In this document: positions 1 to 10,006 of the stretch, in pieces
How positions within the stretch are numbered: the first letter of the stretch is position 1
Layout: each line of letters starts with the position of its first letter
NCBI GenBank assembly: GCA_027924585.1
Contig: BSBM01000361.1
Span: forward strand, 69,934,501-69,998,500
From: Larix kaempferi
Lineage: Eukaryota > Streptophyta > Pinopsida > Pinales > Pinaceae
Length of the DNA: 64,000 nt
Direction of reading: 5' to 3'
The notes under the pieces: model-generated
The model's database searches: none
What the model saw: the letters and a program-made list of their open reading frames with translations, nothing else
What the model was told of the DNA's origin: nothing
Program-made: the position numbers and the translations under genes

Positions 1-673
1 TCTATACCAAGCAATGACCAATAATGGAAGGGATTTCAGGGTACAAATCTTCAATATTCCACCATTTAACTTGTACCTTCTCCACAGGAAGCTCGTGCCT
101 TCTCCAGACCGTAATTGTTTTTTGGCAAAATCGTAACTCACGTAAATTGGAACAAATTTCCCCTTTTTCCTGCCAAGATTTGTTGCATGGCTCCATGAAA
201 CCACATGGGTTACCCATGAGACCCATGTTTTGCCTCCTTTTAATTAAAATAAAACCACTTCATTCCCACTTAACCTTTAATTAAGGTTTAAGATAATTGA
301 TCCTCACTTAATTCTCCCTTACCAATTAATTAAGGTTTAAGATAATTAATCCTCACTTACTTCTAACTCAACCTTTAATTAAGGTTTTAGGTAAATAAGG
401 AGTTTAATATTTAATTTTCATGAAGGTAACTTTAGGCTCAAGTCATTCCTAGGGTCACGTTATTGATCCCTTAGGACTTCTCACAACCCCCTCTCTCTTT
501 TACTGGTGAATTTCTCGGCTCCCCATACTCTTCCAATGGTTTTTCCTCGGATGAATCTAGTTGTATGTTTATATTATTGATAATTGTACATTTACATATA
601 CATATGTTCTGACCCTTTCGACCATTCCTTTGATAATTGCATCATTTACAACTTTAAAATCAGGGGTGTTACA
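1..673 (-). mobile_element. Probable LTR end of a minus-strand LTR retrotransposon, cut by the window edge
   Basis: The block ends at 663-673 with GGGGTGTTACA, which on the minus strand is TGTAACACCCC, a common start of plant LTRs. It abuts the CAACCATGG repeat tract abruptly, so 673 is a likely element boundary. The interior is AT-rich and holds about two and a half copies of a roughly 48-bp direct repeat (starts near 273, 321 and 370) containing TTAATTAAGGTTT. A 74-codon minus-strand reading frame near 2-226 has no recognisable domain. The partner LTR lies outside the window, so the call rests on one end only. Confidence 0.4.
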
Positions 674-3123
674 TCAATGATGACATGTCATCAACCATGG
701 ATAGACATAGTCAAACATGGTTAATGAAAGTCACCCATAGTTAACTATGATGCAACCATATTTTCAACCATGATGAACTAAAGTCAACCATAGACAACCA
801 TGATTCACTAAAGTCAGCCATGCCTAAACAATGGTAAACCATGTTTTACTATAGTCAAACTTAATTTAAAGTTAAGAATGCCTAAAAATTTGTCAACCAT
901 GGTTCAAAGCCAACCTAAGTTTAAAGTCAACTATGGATTGAATTCAACCATTTCTAAAAAATGGTCAACCATAGTTTATCCATGGTTAACCAAGCCAACC
1001 ATGGTAAGCTAAAGCCAACTATAGTTAACCAAATTCAACCATGGTTAACAAAATTCAGCCATAGTCAACCAAGTGATATGGTCATCGACGGTTAAACATA
1101 GTTAACAATGGTTAATTAAATCCACCTTAATGAACCATGATGCAACCATAATTTACCATATTCAACCATGATAAAACCATAGTTAACCTGTCAAACATGA
1201 AGCAATCATAGTCAACCATGGTTAAATAAATTCAATCATGGTTAACCATAGTCAAGCATAATGCACTAAAGTAAACCATTCACATAGTCAACCATGATGC
1301 ACTAAAGTCAACCATTCCCATAATTAACCATGACTCACTAAATTCAACCATATACAAGCATGATGCACTAAATTCAACCATAGACAACCATGGTGCACTA
1401 AATTCAACCATGCCTAAACACTAGTCAACCATGGTTTAATATAGTTAAACATAGTTTAAAGTCAACAATGCCTAAACGATGGTTAACCATGGTTCAACAT
1501 GAGCCTTGGTTTAAAGTCAACCATGCCCAAACTATGGTCAACCATAGTTTAACCATGGCTAACCAAGCCAATCATGGAAAGCCAAGCCAACCATAATTAA
1601 CCAAAGTTAACCACAATTAACAAATGTTAAGCATAGTCAACCATGGGATATGATCATTGGTCGTTAAACATAGTCAACCACGATTAACTAGAGTCAACCA
1701 TAGTCAAACATGATGCAACCATAGTCAACCAAAGGCAAACATGAACCATTCCATAGTCAACCATGGTTAACTAATTTCAATCATAGTTAATCATAATCAA
1801 ACATGATGCACTAAATTCAACCATTACCATAGCCAACCATGATGCACTAAAGTCAAGCATGATGCACTAAAATCAACCACAGAAAACCATGATGCACTAA
1901 AGTCAACCATGCCTAAACACTAGTCAACCATGGTTTAATATAGTTAATCCTAGTTTAAAGTAAAAAATGCCTAAACAATGGTCAACCATGGTTCAAAGTC
2001 AGCCTTGGTTTAAAGTCAATTATGGACTAAAGTCAACTATGCCCAAATAATGGTTAACCACAGTTTAACCTTGGTTCAAAGTCATCCTTGGTTTAAAGTT
2101 AACTATGGATTAAAGTCAACCATGCCCAAACAATGGTTAACCAGAGTTTAACCATGGCTAACCAAGTCAACCATGGTAATCCAGTTCCAACCATAGTTAA
2201 CCAAAGTGAACCATGGTTAACCAACATCAACCATAGTTAACCATGGGATATGGTCATCGATTGTTAGACATAGTCAACCACAGTTAACCAGATCCAACCA
2301 TATTTTACCATGACAAAACCATAGTCAACCGAATTCAACCATGAAGAAACCATAGTCAACCACGGTTAACTAAATTCAATCATAGATAAACATAACCAAG
2401 CATGATGCACTAAAGTTAGCCATTCCAATCGTCAACCATGATGAACTAAAGTCAAGTATGATGCATTAGTCAACCTTAGTCAACTATGTTCAAACTTGAA
2501 TCAACTATACTAATAAATTTGTAGCCATGGTCAAACATGATGCAACCATAGTTAATCAAATTCAACTATAGTTACCCATGATTAAGTAAGTTTAACCATG
2601 CCCAAACAATAGTCAACCATTGCTTTATATGGTCAAACTTAGTCAACGATAATATAACCATGCTCAAACAATATAAACCATAGTCTAACAATAGTTGGTC
2701 GTGGTTCTCTTGGTTATTTCAAGGATGTTTTATGATGGTCTTCCATAACTAGCCAAAGTCAACCATTGTTCACTAAATTAAACCTTGGTTAACTAACATT
2801 AACCATAGGTTGTCACGGTTAACCAAATTCAACCGTGGTCAATGATGAGATGTCATCAACCATGGTTAGACATAGTCAACCATGGTTATCCAAAGTCGCA
2901 CATAGTTAACTATGATGCAACCATAGTCAACCATCATGCACTAAATTCAACCATAGACAACTAGTATGCACTAGAGTCAACCATGCCTAAACAATGGTCG
3001 ACCATGGTTTAGTATATTCAAACTTATTTTAAATTCAACAATGCTTAGAAAATGGTCAACCATAGTTTAACCATGGTTGACCAATCTAACAATGATAAGC
3101 CAAATCCAACCATAGCTAACTAA
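674..3123. repeat. CAACCATGG/GTTAAC short-repeat tract with about 600-bp higher-order units (left part)
   Basis: Almost the whole stretch is built from degenerate, roughly 20-bp units such as TCAACCATGGTTAACTAAAG, with the palindromic core AACCATGGTT. Variants (ATGATGCACTAAAG, GCCTAAACAATGG, GGTTTAAAGTC) recur in a fixed order. A marker reading GATATGGTCATCG or similar falls near 1075, 1647, 2247 and 2847, so the higher-order period is about 572-600 bp. No coding frame is credible here. The same repeat resumes at 46131 and again at 53968, so this is one tract split by later insertions. Confidence 0.85.
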
Positions 3124-3158
3124 AGGGTGTTCCCATGAAGATGGGTAACACTTTTTGG
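3124..3158 (+). repeat. Left terminal inverted repeat of the large DNA transposon
   Basis: It is 35 bp, begins AGGGTGTTCC and ends ACTTTTTGG. It matches the reverse complement of 46096-46130 at 32 of 35 positions by eye; the mismatches cluster at positions 7-9. Confidence 0.75.
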
Positions 3159-3189
3159 TAAGCGAAGGGTGAAAAAAGGAAATCGGTCA

Positions 3190-3400
3190 AGCTTTTGTTA
3201 AGCCCTTGATTGAGAGATTAACAAAGCGCTCAATTGAGCTAATTAAAAACTCTCGATTGAGCCTCTTATTAACCCTTGGTTGAGCTCTAGTGCTTGATAG
3301 AGGGTTTGATAAAAAAATCAATCGAGCAATAGCTCGATCGAGGGTTAGGAGATGGATCGAGATATTATCTTGATATAGACAATATATCAATTGAGCTCTT
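3190..3400. repeat. Left subterminal array of CTCGATCGAG-type motifs
   Basis: About ten variants of a short, nearly palindromic motif (for example GCTCAATTGAGC, TCTCGATTGAGC, GCTCGATCGAGG, AATCGAGC) lie within 200 bp just inside the left TIR. Subterminal motif arrays are known transposase binding platforms in plant DNA transposons such as En/Spm; that role here is inferred. Confidence 0.6.
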
Positions 3401-3880
3401 GAAAAGTGTTATAAAACTGGAAAACAACTTCCATCAGTTTATTATCACGACGACTATTGTTAAAAGTCTTAAACGAGCTATGAGAAACAGCTTGACCAAT
3501 GGTTTGTGAGCTCAACCGAGGGTCAAGCCGTCACCATCAGCCACCACCAACAAGTCTCTCCTTCTTCGATGGCCTCTAGATGATGAGGTAGGCTCAAAAA
3601 ACTCTTAGAACCTTAAAAAATTAGTTAAATTTTTATATTTTAAATTTAGTTTTTGTAAATTAGTTAGTGTATTTTAAAAAAATGTAAAACTAATTATTTT
3701 TATTAGTTTTGTTTTATAATATTTATTTATTATTTAGTTTATTTAATAATTTAATTTAGATTTAGATTGTGTGTGTGTGTATTTCAACAGAAAAAAATAA
3801 TTATAGCTTGGAATTTTAGGATCACAGAATCAAAGTTAAATATACCTAGTTCTCAAAAAATGTTGTTAATATACCCACTA
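3401..3880. other. AT-rich spacer inside the large DNA transposon
   Basis: It contains a short, more GC-rich stretch (3440-3600), then a strongly AT-rich run with a (TG)n microsatellite at about 3767-3780. I see no credible coding frame or domain. Confidence 0.6.
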
Positions 3881-4356
3881 AGTGGTAAAGGATTCTCCTG
3901 AGATGTCATGTGTGTTGGTTTAAGGTGTTTTTTTTAGTCTTATATGCATTAAAAATTAATTTAGGGTCTAAGGATAATGTTCCTCCATCGACCATGTTAA
4001 GGGCTTGGTGACCCATAGCCTAGTTCCCTAAAACTCTTTAGTCCCAATCAGAGACCAAATATCCCCTTGGGAGGACATACATTTGGGTTTGAGGATTCAT
4101 TCTTGGGATTTTATTTCTTTAATATTCATTTAGGTACAAATGTATAGGTTTTCACCTCAATCAAGTCCATGGCCATATACCCATACCTTCTACTCAAACC
4201 TTTTAATACTACCAATATCCTCATTGTAAGCGAATGATATATGCTCAAGAGCTCATGTATTGTGGATTAAGTTCCTTCTTTAAACTTAGATGCTTAAATA
4301 TTAATTTAGAGAATAAATCCTAGGTTTCCTCCTCAACCATATCCAAGCCCAAAGAC
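3881..4356. repeat. Degenerate tandem repeat of about 170 bp, left of the Tat insertion
   Basis: Segments carrying a GAGGTCATGTGTGTTGGTTTAAGG-like core recur near 3897, 4065 and 4235. The related series continues on the other side of the Tat element at 19453-20250. Copies are very diverged and were recognised only by shared word order (ATATCCCC, GAGGTCAT, TTCTTGG, CCATGTT). Confidence 0.4.
4352..4356. repeat. Target site duplication AAGAC, left of the Tat element
   Basis: AAGAC directly precedes the left LTR and is repeated exactly at 19448-19452 after the right LTR. Confidence 0.9.
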
Positions 4357-5395
4357 TGTTGACAGATATTTCTACCCTATAGCCAGGAAACTAAACTATC
4401 AACTTGGTTGGGGTGACAGGTAAGTGTATTAATGTTGTTACAGAAGCATTTACAAAAAGAAAAAAGCTGTAGATGTAGGGAACATACCTTTAAACGAAGT
4501 CTGATCCTTGCCTTGACTTAGTCCTGTGTTCCACTTCCAAATCTACCTTTCCTTCAGCAAACCTGCAACAACAATACCTTTCTCAAAACATTTTGGGCAA
4601 TAAATAAAGCTTGAAAGAAACACAAGTTATGTTTAACATTCAGCATTGACCAAAATAAATCCAACTTAAGATGCCATTTGATAAAACATTCAAATTGGAA
4701 CAAGAAAACACTTCAACCTTTATTTGTCAAAAGTAGAATGCAGTACAAATATACCTGACAATGAAGCAGGCTCCTGCAACTAGATTCTGGGCTCTGGCTT
4801 TCTTCTGGCTTGGATATCTTCTGCAACAACTTCTCCAATGCAAGCTTCTTCAAAGTTTTTCCATTAATCCATCTTACTAACTCCAATTTCTAACCCTTCT
4901 CCTTTAACCTTCTTGATATTTATAGGTTCAAAGAAGCAGTTCAAGTCAAGATGTAGTTATGGAGGAAGTTGGGGGAGTTAGGAAACTGCCATCAACTAAT
5001 CCTCCTCGATGAATTAATATATTTTTAATCATCTTTTAAGATATACGCGACTATTACTCAGTGGAGTAGCGTATAGGGCGCTACCCTATTGTTTAACAAC
5101 TAGCGCTCATTCAGTTTTAAATGTCGAGCGCTACTTTGCTAAGAAGGAGTAGCGTATATATTGAGATGGGCGCTACTATTATACACTGGAGTCGCGTATG
5201 GGCGCTAGTCTCTTTAAGTGGAGTAGCGCTCATACCTCAAAATGATATTTTTGTATGTTTTCCAGTATTTTCAGGAAATAGGATGAGTTGTCATACGGTC
5301 CAAGGTCAACATGCTCCTCCATCCAAATTGTCCTTTTGTGTGATCAGCAACTCAGGGTGATCACGGACGGAGAGGTGCAATTTTGACCTATAACA
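4357..5395 (-). repeat. 3' LTR of the Tat element
   Basis: It is 1039 bp, starts TGTTGACAG and ends CCTATAACA as read on the plus strand, and matches 18409-19447 almost exactly. It contains the CGCTACT/AGTAGCG hairpin array at 5046-5233. Confidence 0.93.
5046..5233. repeat. CGCTACT/AGTAGCG hairpin array in the left Tat LTR
   Basis: Units such as GAGCGCTACTTTGC...GGAGTAGCG and GGGCGCTACTATTATACACTGGAGTCGCG repeat about four times, ending AGTAGCGCTCAT. It is the same motif family as at 7891-8003 and 18121-18225. Confidence 0.75.
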
Positions 5396-5408
5396 GATGC
5401 CCCCTAAT
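5396..5408 (-). promoter_or_regulatory. Polypurine tract of the Tat element
   Basis: The minus strand reads ATTAGGGGGCATC immediately before the 3' LTR, the expected position for plus-strand DNA priming. Confidence 0.7.
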
Positions 5409-6693
5409 GTGTGAGGTCAGAGGGAAATGATGGCCGAAATACATTACAATCCAAAGCCAGAGGAGGAGCACAGAAACGCAGAACAAGTCGCAAGAAACCT
5501 GCAACAAAGATCAAGGTCAGCGAGCAATTACATTGTTGACATCTTATAGATGTGTAGTGTGATACAACATGATCTCCGATACATAACAAGGAGATGTATA
5601 TAAAAGCATGGCCACTTGAAATACAAGCGTGGATCCATGTCAAACTGAGAGATCATAGCCATAACAACAAACTGGATCTATGTCTCATGGAGAGCTGAGT
5701 ATAAGTGAGGCTCAGTCTTGCGCAACTTGGGTGATAACAAAATGAAGTTGTGTCATCAAAAAATCCCAAGGTCTTCATCCCACAATAATCCTAGGTACAA
5801 ACCCGAACCATGTGAATAGATGAGCTGATAGTCGAACATGGAGGGCATCGTTTGATTACCGGTCATTGATGTATACCGTTAACAAACGCGAGGACTTCCA
5901 CCGATAAGGATGATGGGGTCCAAGGTACCAAGTACGATTCGTCAAATGTGAATAGATGGACTTGGAGTCGAACACTTGGGAATCCTGTTGAAGAAGAGAC
6001 ATTGATGTATTCTCATCATTCAACATCGAGGAAAATTGCCATTGGTGACTGCAATCTCCAAGGTACTAACCGAAACTCTAAACTTCAATCCCAGAATAAT
6101 GATTTGGTGTTGATGGGAAGAAGTCCGTTGGAAGGGAGGCCTTAAGGAATCCTCCATCATCCAACTCGAGGAACACTCAACTGGTAAGAGCTGATATGGA
6201 ATAATATGCGACAATACTGACACTAGGAAGGTCGACACCTGAGGTCAAGGTAAACTGCAGAATGGCCGACACAGGGTATATCCTTGAACAGTGAGCACGA
6301 CACAAAGTGACTTAGGCAGTTTCTGACATAATGGGGTAAATAAGTCTGAAATGTAAGAGACATTAACAGACCCTCCATATGGTTGGAAGAATAACCAACC
6401 GGGGGAGTAAATAACTCAGAGGAAAGGTTCACCTTGAGGCCAAAAACTAAACCCAACCGACAAGATAGACTCAAGTAGGTGTTGTGTTCAAGGATAGAAC
6501 TTGACGAAAACTGCCTTTGACAATGAAGATATGATATGTTTTCCCGTTTCTTATTCTTTTTAGATAAAAGAATACCCTTCTTGTGGATTTAATGAGTCCA
6601 AGAAAGAATGAAAACTCAATAGGTCCAACCATGTAAATAATTTAACGAGCCCATGGGAGGAAGACTCAGTACCTTCTTCATAATTTAAAGAGT
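5409..6693. other. 3' spacer of the Tat element with diverged repeats of about 136 bp
   Basis: No gene is seen. TGTGAATAGATG recurs at 5811 and 5947, and CCAAGGTAC at 5920 and 6058, so a roughly 136-bp unit is present two to three times at 5760-6240 in diverged form. Short frames here have no domain. Confidence 0.55.
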
Positions 6694-7110
6694 TCGAAGA
6701 AGAGATAGAAGATTACTCTATATGTACTGATCTCTGGATTTTAATATCGAGCCGAGATCTGTTCTTGCTCGCCAGTGTTTTCAATTTTAAGGAGTCTGAA
6801 AAACTTAAACAATAACTCCATATATCTGCTCGTGGATTTTAATATCGAGCCCAAGCAGATTAATGCTCGTCGATGTTTTCCTATTTATAGAGTCTGAAAA
6901 ACTTAAACAATCCTCTTTTCACCTATCCATGGATTTTATATCGAGCCCGGATTGGTCTGTGCTCGGCGGTGTTTTCTTGTTTATAGAGTTGAAAAACTTA
7001 AACAGTCCTCTACTTACCCTCTCGTGGATTTCACATCGAGCCCGAGTAGGTGAATGCTCGTTTGGTATTTTCATATTTAGAGAGTCTGAAAACCCTAAAG
7101 AGAGACTCCA
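6694..7110. repeat. Tandem repeat of about 97 bp in the Tat 3' spacer
   Basis: GAGTCTGAAAAACTTAAAC starts at 6792, 6890, 6986 (one base deleted) and 7082, spacing 96-98 bp, with a partial unit before 6792. Each unit also has TATCGAGCCC and GCTCG words. Tandem repeats in the 3' untranslated spacer of Tat/Ogre elements are a documented source of plant satellites. Confidence 0.75.
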
Positions 7111-7890
7111 AAAGGTCCTTTTTCGTACAATTAGTCTCCTCCCCTGAAAAAGTATAAAACAATGAAAGGAGAACTCTTCTAGCGCATACAGGAGTATACC
7201 TAGAGTATACCTTTTCCGTAGTTAATCCATTGAGGCCCGGAAAAGGGATAATTCTATACCTGAGTGGATGAGCCTTCGGATACTTTAACGAGCTCGAAGA
7301 GGACAAGTTTTCTCGGCAATCTTGTTTAGGTTTAAATAGTCCAAACAAGAGCTTAAAATGACTTAAAGGTCAGCTTCTGGGATCGTAGCTTCATGCCCTG
7401 CCAAAACTAGGTCTTCAACAAAATATTAGTCGATGCCGTAAAAATCTTAAATGATATATGAATTTAGAATGTTTAGCTAACTGACAAGGTCTATCATCAA
7501 GAAATTTGAGCTTAGGAGACGAATCCGACAACAATTGAGTGAAAATTGAACTTGGATCAGTGTTATACCTTATTTTATGTTTCAATTGATTAATTAGGGT
7601 TTTTGAGAGTTTTTTGAAACTATGGAAAATTAAAAATTATGGGTAAAAATCAAAATCCAATTTAATATATAATTTCATTGTTAAAAAATCAATTTTCATT
7701 TTGTGTTGTAGGGCAAAAAATTGGGGCAACTTTTGCAAATTTCCAATCTCCATTGCGATCAAATCGGGCATCCAACCACCAAACTTCCTCCGCCAAGTAA
7801 GTAGAAATCTCCCTATCTTGCATTTCAATGGTTTATTTTTAAAATTTTGAGCAAAAAATGGATTGTAACGCGATGTTCATAAGGTTTCAT
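7111..7890. other. 3' spacer of the Tat element, no gene seen
   Basis: Sequence between the 97-bp repeat and the hairpin array; AT-rich from 7560. No coding signature. It may include the promoter and 5' exon of the antisense PMD gene, but I cannot define them. Confidence 0.5.
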
Positions 7891-8003
7891 GCGCGGGCGC
7901 TACTGTGTATACACAAGAGTAGCGTACGTAGCCAATGGGCGCTACTTTGCTCAAACAGAGTAGCGCCTACACGCTACTGTGTAGTATACACAGTAGCGTA
8001 CAT
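7891..8003. repeat. CGCTACT/AGTAGCG hairpin array upstream of the PMD gene
   Basis: Three units of the form GGGCGCTACT - 11 to 14 nt - AGTAGCG. The last (7972-7998) is a perfect 12-bp stem, CGCTACTGTGTA pairing with TACACAGTAGCG around GTA. The array lies some 60 bp upstream of a likely splice acceptor (TTTTTGTGCAG, ends 8059) and of ATG 8061, so it would be in the 5' region of the antisense gene. Confidence 0.75.
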
Positions 8004-8060
8004 ATTTGCAAAGCCACTTTCAAGCGTCGAGACTCAAAATTTTTGGGGTTTTTGTGCAGG

Positions 8061-9298
8061 ATGGTCTTACAATGGAGGGAAAGGGAGCATGAAGACATGG
8101 ATAGGCTAGCCATTCAAGACCCGGCTACCCTCCATGCGCTCCGTAGATGCGGTTTGTCGAAATTTTATCGAACCGTAAACATGCGGGCACTAAACAAGCT
8201 ATTTCGGAGATTGATTCAGTATTGGGATGTTGATATGAATACCTTCATCATCCAGGGACAAACTCTTGAGCTTACCATTGAGGACATATACTTTATTACT
8301 GGTCTCTCAAGGAGAGGAGACGTAATCAATCTGAAAGGGACATCTCGTTTGGGTGCACGATCAGTGCAAGAATATGTAAATACATACTGTGTTGCCGGAG
8401 CAGAAAAATCGGGAAGCCAAGTCCTAATTTCAACTATTGAGGGTCTCCCACTGAAAGTGATAGTGAGCATGATCAATCGGGTATCCGGTAGTCCATCACA
8501 ACACTTAGCTTCCAGGCATTCGATGCATATTGGTGTACAGTGCTTGCACGACCATGTTTATGATTGGTGTACCAGTTTGTTAGCAAACATGAAGTATCAA
8601 ATGACAAGTTGAAAATCCGGTTTCATGAAGAATTTTGGGTACGGAAGTATCTTGTGTACTTTCTTCTTCGATAGGATGCCTGCTATTAGTTTGGGGATGC
8701 CGCTTCCACATGTTAACCCCCGTGAGCCCAGACTAGGCTGTTGGGGTGACATTTTTCTCCACCAGGGTGGTGGGGAAATTCACGATTGCTACCACACTGA
8801 TGACTTCTAGGGGTGGTGGGAGAGGCAGGTTCCCACTTTTGAGCAGTTTCCTTATGCTGGATTGGATTTCCGTCACGATCCATAGCTGGTGCTTCCGCCA
8901 GGTGGAGCCTGGGGAGATATTGGTATGTTTAAATTTTGAGAATTTATTTAATTTTTTCAAACTTTTCAAGTATTTGATTTTTTATGAATGAGTTTCGAAG
9001 TTCTAATCAAGTGTCAAATGCAGATGTTGGGCCTGTTCGTCCTGAGGGCCATCCTACCATCTATGTGAGGCCAGCAGATATCACCGCAGCGGATGCTATG
9101 TTGGGAACCCTAGAGAGGAAGATGAGTCGGTTGACTCATGAGATTCCTGCATGCCGCATGGACCAGATACCTGTAGACATGTAGGAAGATGTTGTCGGGG
9201 TGCCCCCAGCATGGCTTAGGGTGCTGCGGCAGATTGCTAGACTAGTGATATGCTATCGCAATGCGGTAGATGATGAGGAGGTTCCTCCTTCTCCGTAG
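8061..9298 (+). pseudogene. Antisense plant mobile domain (PMD) gene carried by the Tat element
   Basis: It runs opposite to gag-pol. Exon 1 (8061-8922) and exon 2 (9024-9298) join in frame across a GT-AG intron of 101 bp; together they are 1137 nt, exactly 379 codons with the stop. ATG 8061 opens MVLQWREREHEDMDRL. The PMD signature is FIIQGQTLELTIEDIYFITGL (about 8245-8310), then GCWGDIFLHQ and RWWERQ-like text typical of the aminotransferase-like/PMD family. In-frame stops at 8610 (TGA), 8808 (TAG), 8883 (TAG) and 9182 (TAG) but no frameshift show a once-coding gene. PMD proteins (MAIN/MAIL family) occur in plant hosts and inside several TE classes. A role here is unknown. Confidence 0.78.
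8923..9023 (+). other. Intron of the antisense PMD gene
   Basis: It starts GTATGTTT, is T-rich (TTTAATTTTTTCAAAC) and ends AAATGCAG. Removing it links ...GGA GAT ATT G to AT GTT GGG CCT without changing frame. An intron antisense to the retroelement would survive reverse transcription of the sense RNA. Confidence 0.7.
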
Positions 9299-9481
9299 GA
9301 GAAGAAAAACATTATATGTATATATTTTTGAGGCTACTATGCCCAGCTTTTGTACTTTTATGACTTGACTTGAGAGACTCATGACTCAAAAAACTCATAT
9401 TTTTTGATACGGTACCAGTTATATATACAGTATCGGTTATTTACATGTGTATGCGTTTAAAATTTATGTGTGGAATGTTGT

Positions 9482-9955
9482 TTACAATGTATGATGCAAA
9501 TGCCAGTCTAACACATAATTTGTTAATGAAACAGCTAAAGTGTTTAAATTTCTTGGAATGTGTTCATATCTGATAGAATGAAATTGTCGTTCCAATAATC
9601 TAACTCGTAGAAACTGACGTAGCAATCCTGGATCTCTGATCCGATAGACACCTGTTAACTGAAATACAATTAGTTGTGAGTCAAGTCTTACCTCCAGGTA
9701 TGAAATGCCATGACTGAGGGCATCTCGGAGAAGTTCTATAACTGCACTATATTCAGCCACATTATTCGTGGTAGGTCCCAAACAAACCCCCCCCGAAGAA
9801 ACAAGTTGGTCAGCGGGTGAGTAAATGACCCAAGCTGCTACAGCCAACTGGCAGGTGTGGCGACTGGCGCCATCAGCAAATCCTAGGAAATGTGCGGTTG
9901 ACATCTGGTACATGAAACGAAACACACACATAAGATCACCTAACGAGCATAACAA
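9482..9955 (-). CDS. Second (archaeal-type) RNase H of the Tat element
   Basis: A frame of about 157 codons 3' of integrase with the archaeal/RVT_3-type RNase H pattern: FLGFADGASRH (first Asp), NNVAEYSAVIELL (Glu), VRLDSQLIV (Asp), and at the end NTLAVSLTNYVL where the usual last Asp reads Val. The domain begins close to the start of the frame. A dual RNase H is a defining feature of part of the Tat lineage. The position after integrase, instead of between RT and integrase, is one of the arrangements known for this group. A free-standing start codon is not obvious; it could be translated from the polyprotein frame if indels are ignored. Confidence 0.85.
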   Translation of the reverse strand: MLCSLGDLMCVFRFMYQMSTAHFLGFADGASRHTCQLAVAAWVIYSPADQLVSSGGVCLGPTTNNVAEYSAVIELLRDALSHGISYLEVRLDSQLIVFQLTGVYRIRDPGLLRQFLRVRLLERQFHSIRYEHIPRNLNTLAVSLTNYVLDWHLHHTL

Positions 9956-10006
9956 AACTAGATTTACAAAAATATACAGCTATGTTACAAGAAAAAGTAT
10001 TTCAAC

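Noticed and set aside
674-3123. Regularly spaced short repeats suggestive of a CRISPR array
   Set aside because: There are no unique spacers of constant length between constant repeats. The units are degenerate and nested in 600-bp higher-order repeats, in clearly plant DNA.
3115-3123. 8- or 9-bp target site duplication for the large TIR transposon
   Set aside because: GCTAACTAA on the left and ACAATCAAC on the right do not match well enough. Both are fragments of the same degenerate tract, so weak similarity is expected.
5121-5360. Open frame of 79 codons repeated at 19173-19412
   Set aside because: It is the same LTR sequence read twice and covers the hairpin array. The open frame is a by-product of repeat composition.
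8061-9298. Antisense PMD frame as a mere shadow of the retroelement genes
   Set aside because: It lies 3' of the second RNase H where no sense gene is seen, has a PMD-like signature, and its intron removal preserves frame, so it was kept as a real (decayed) gene.
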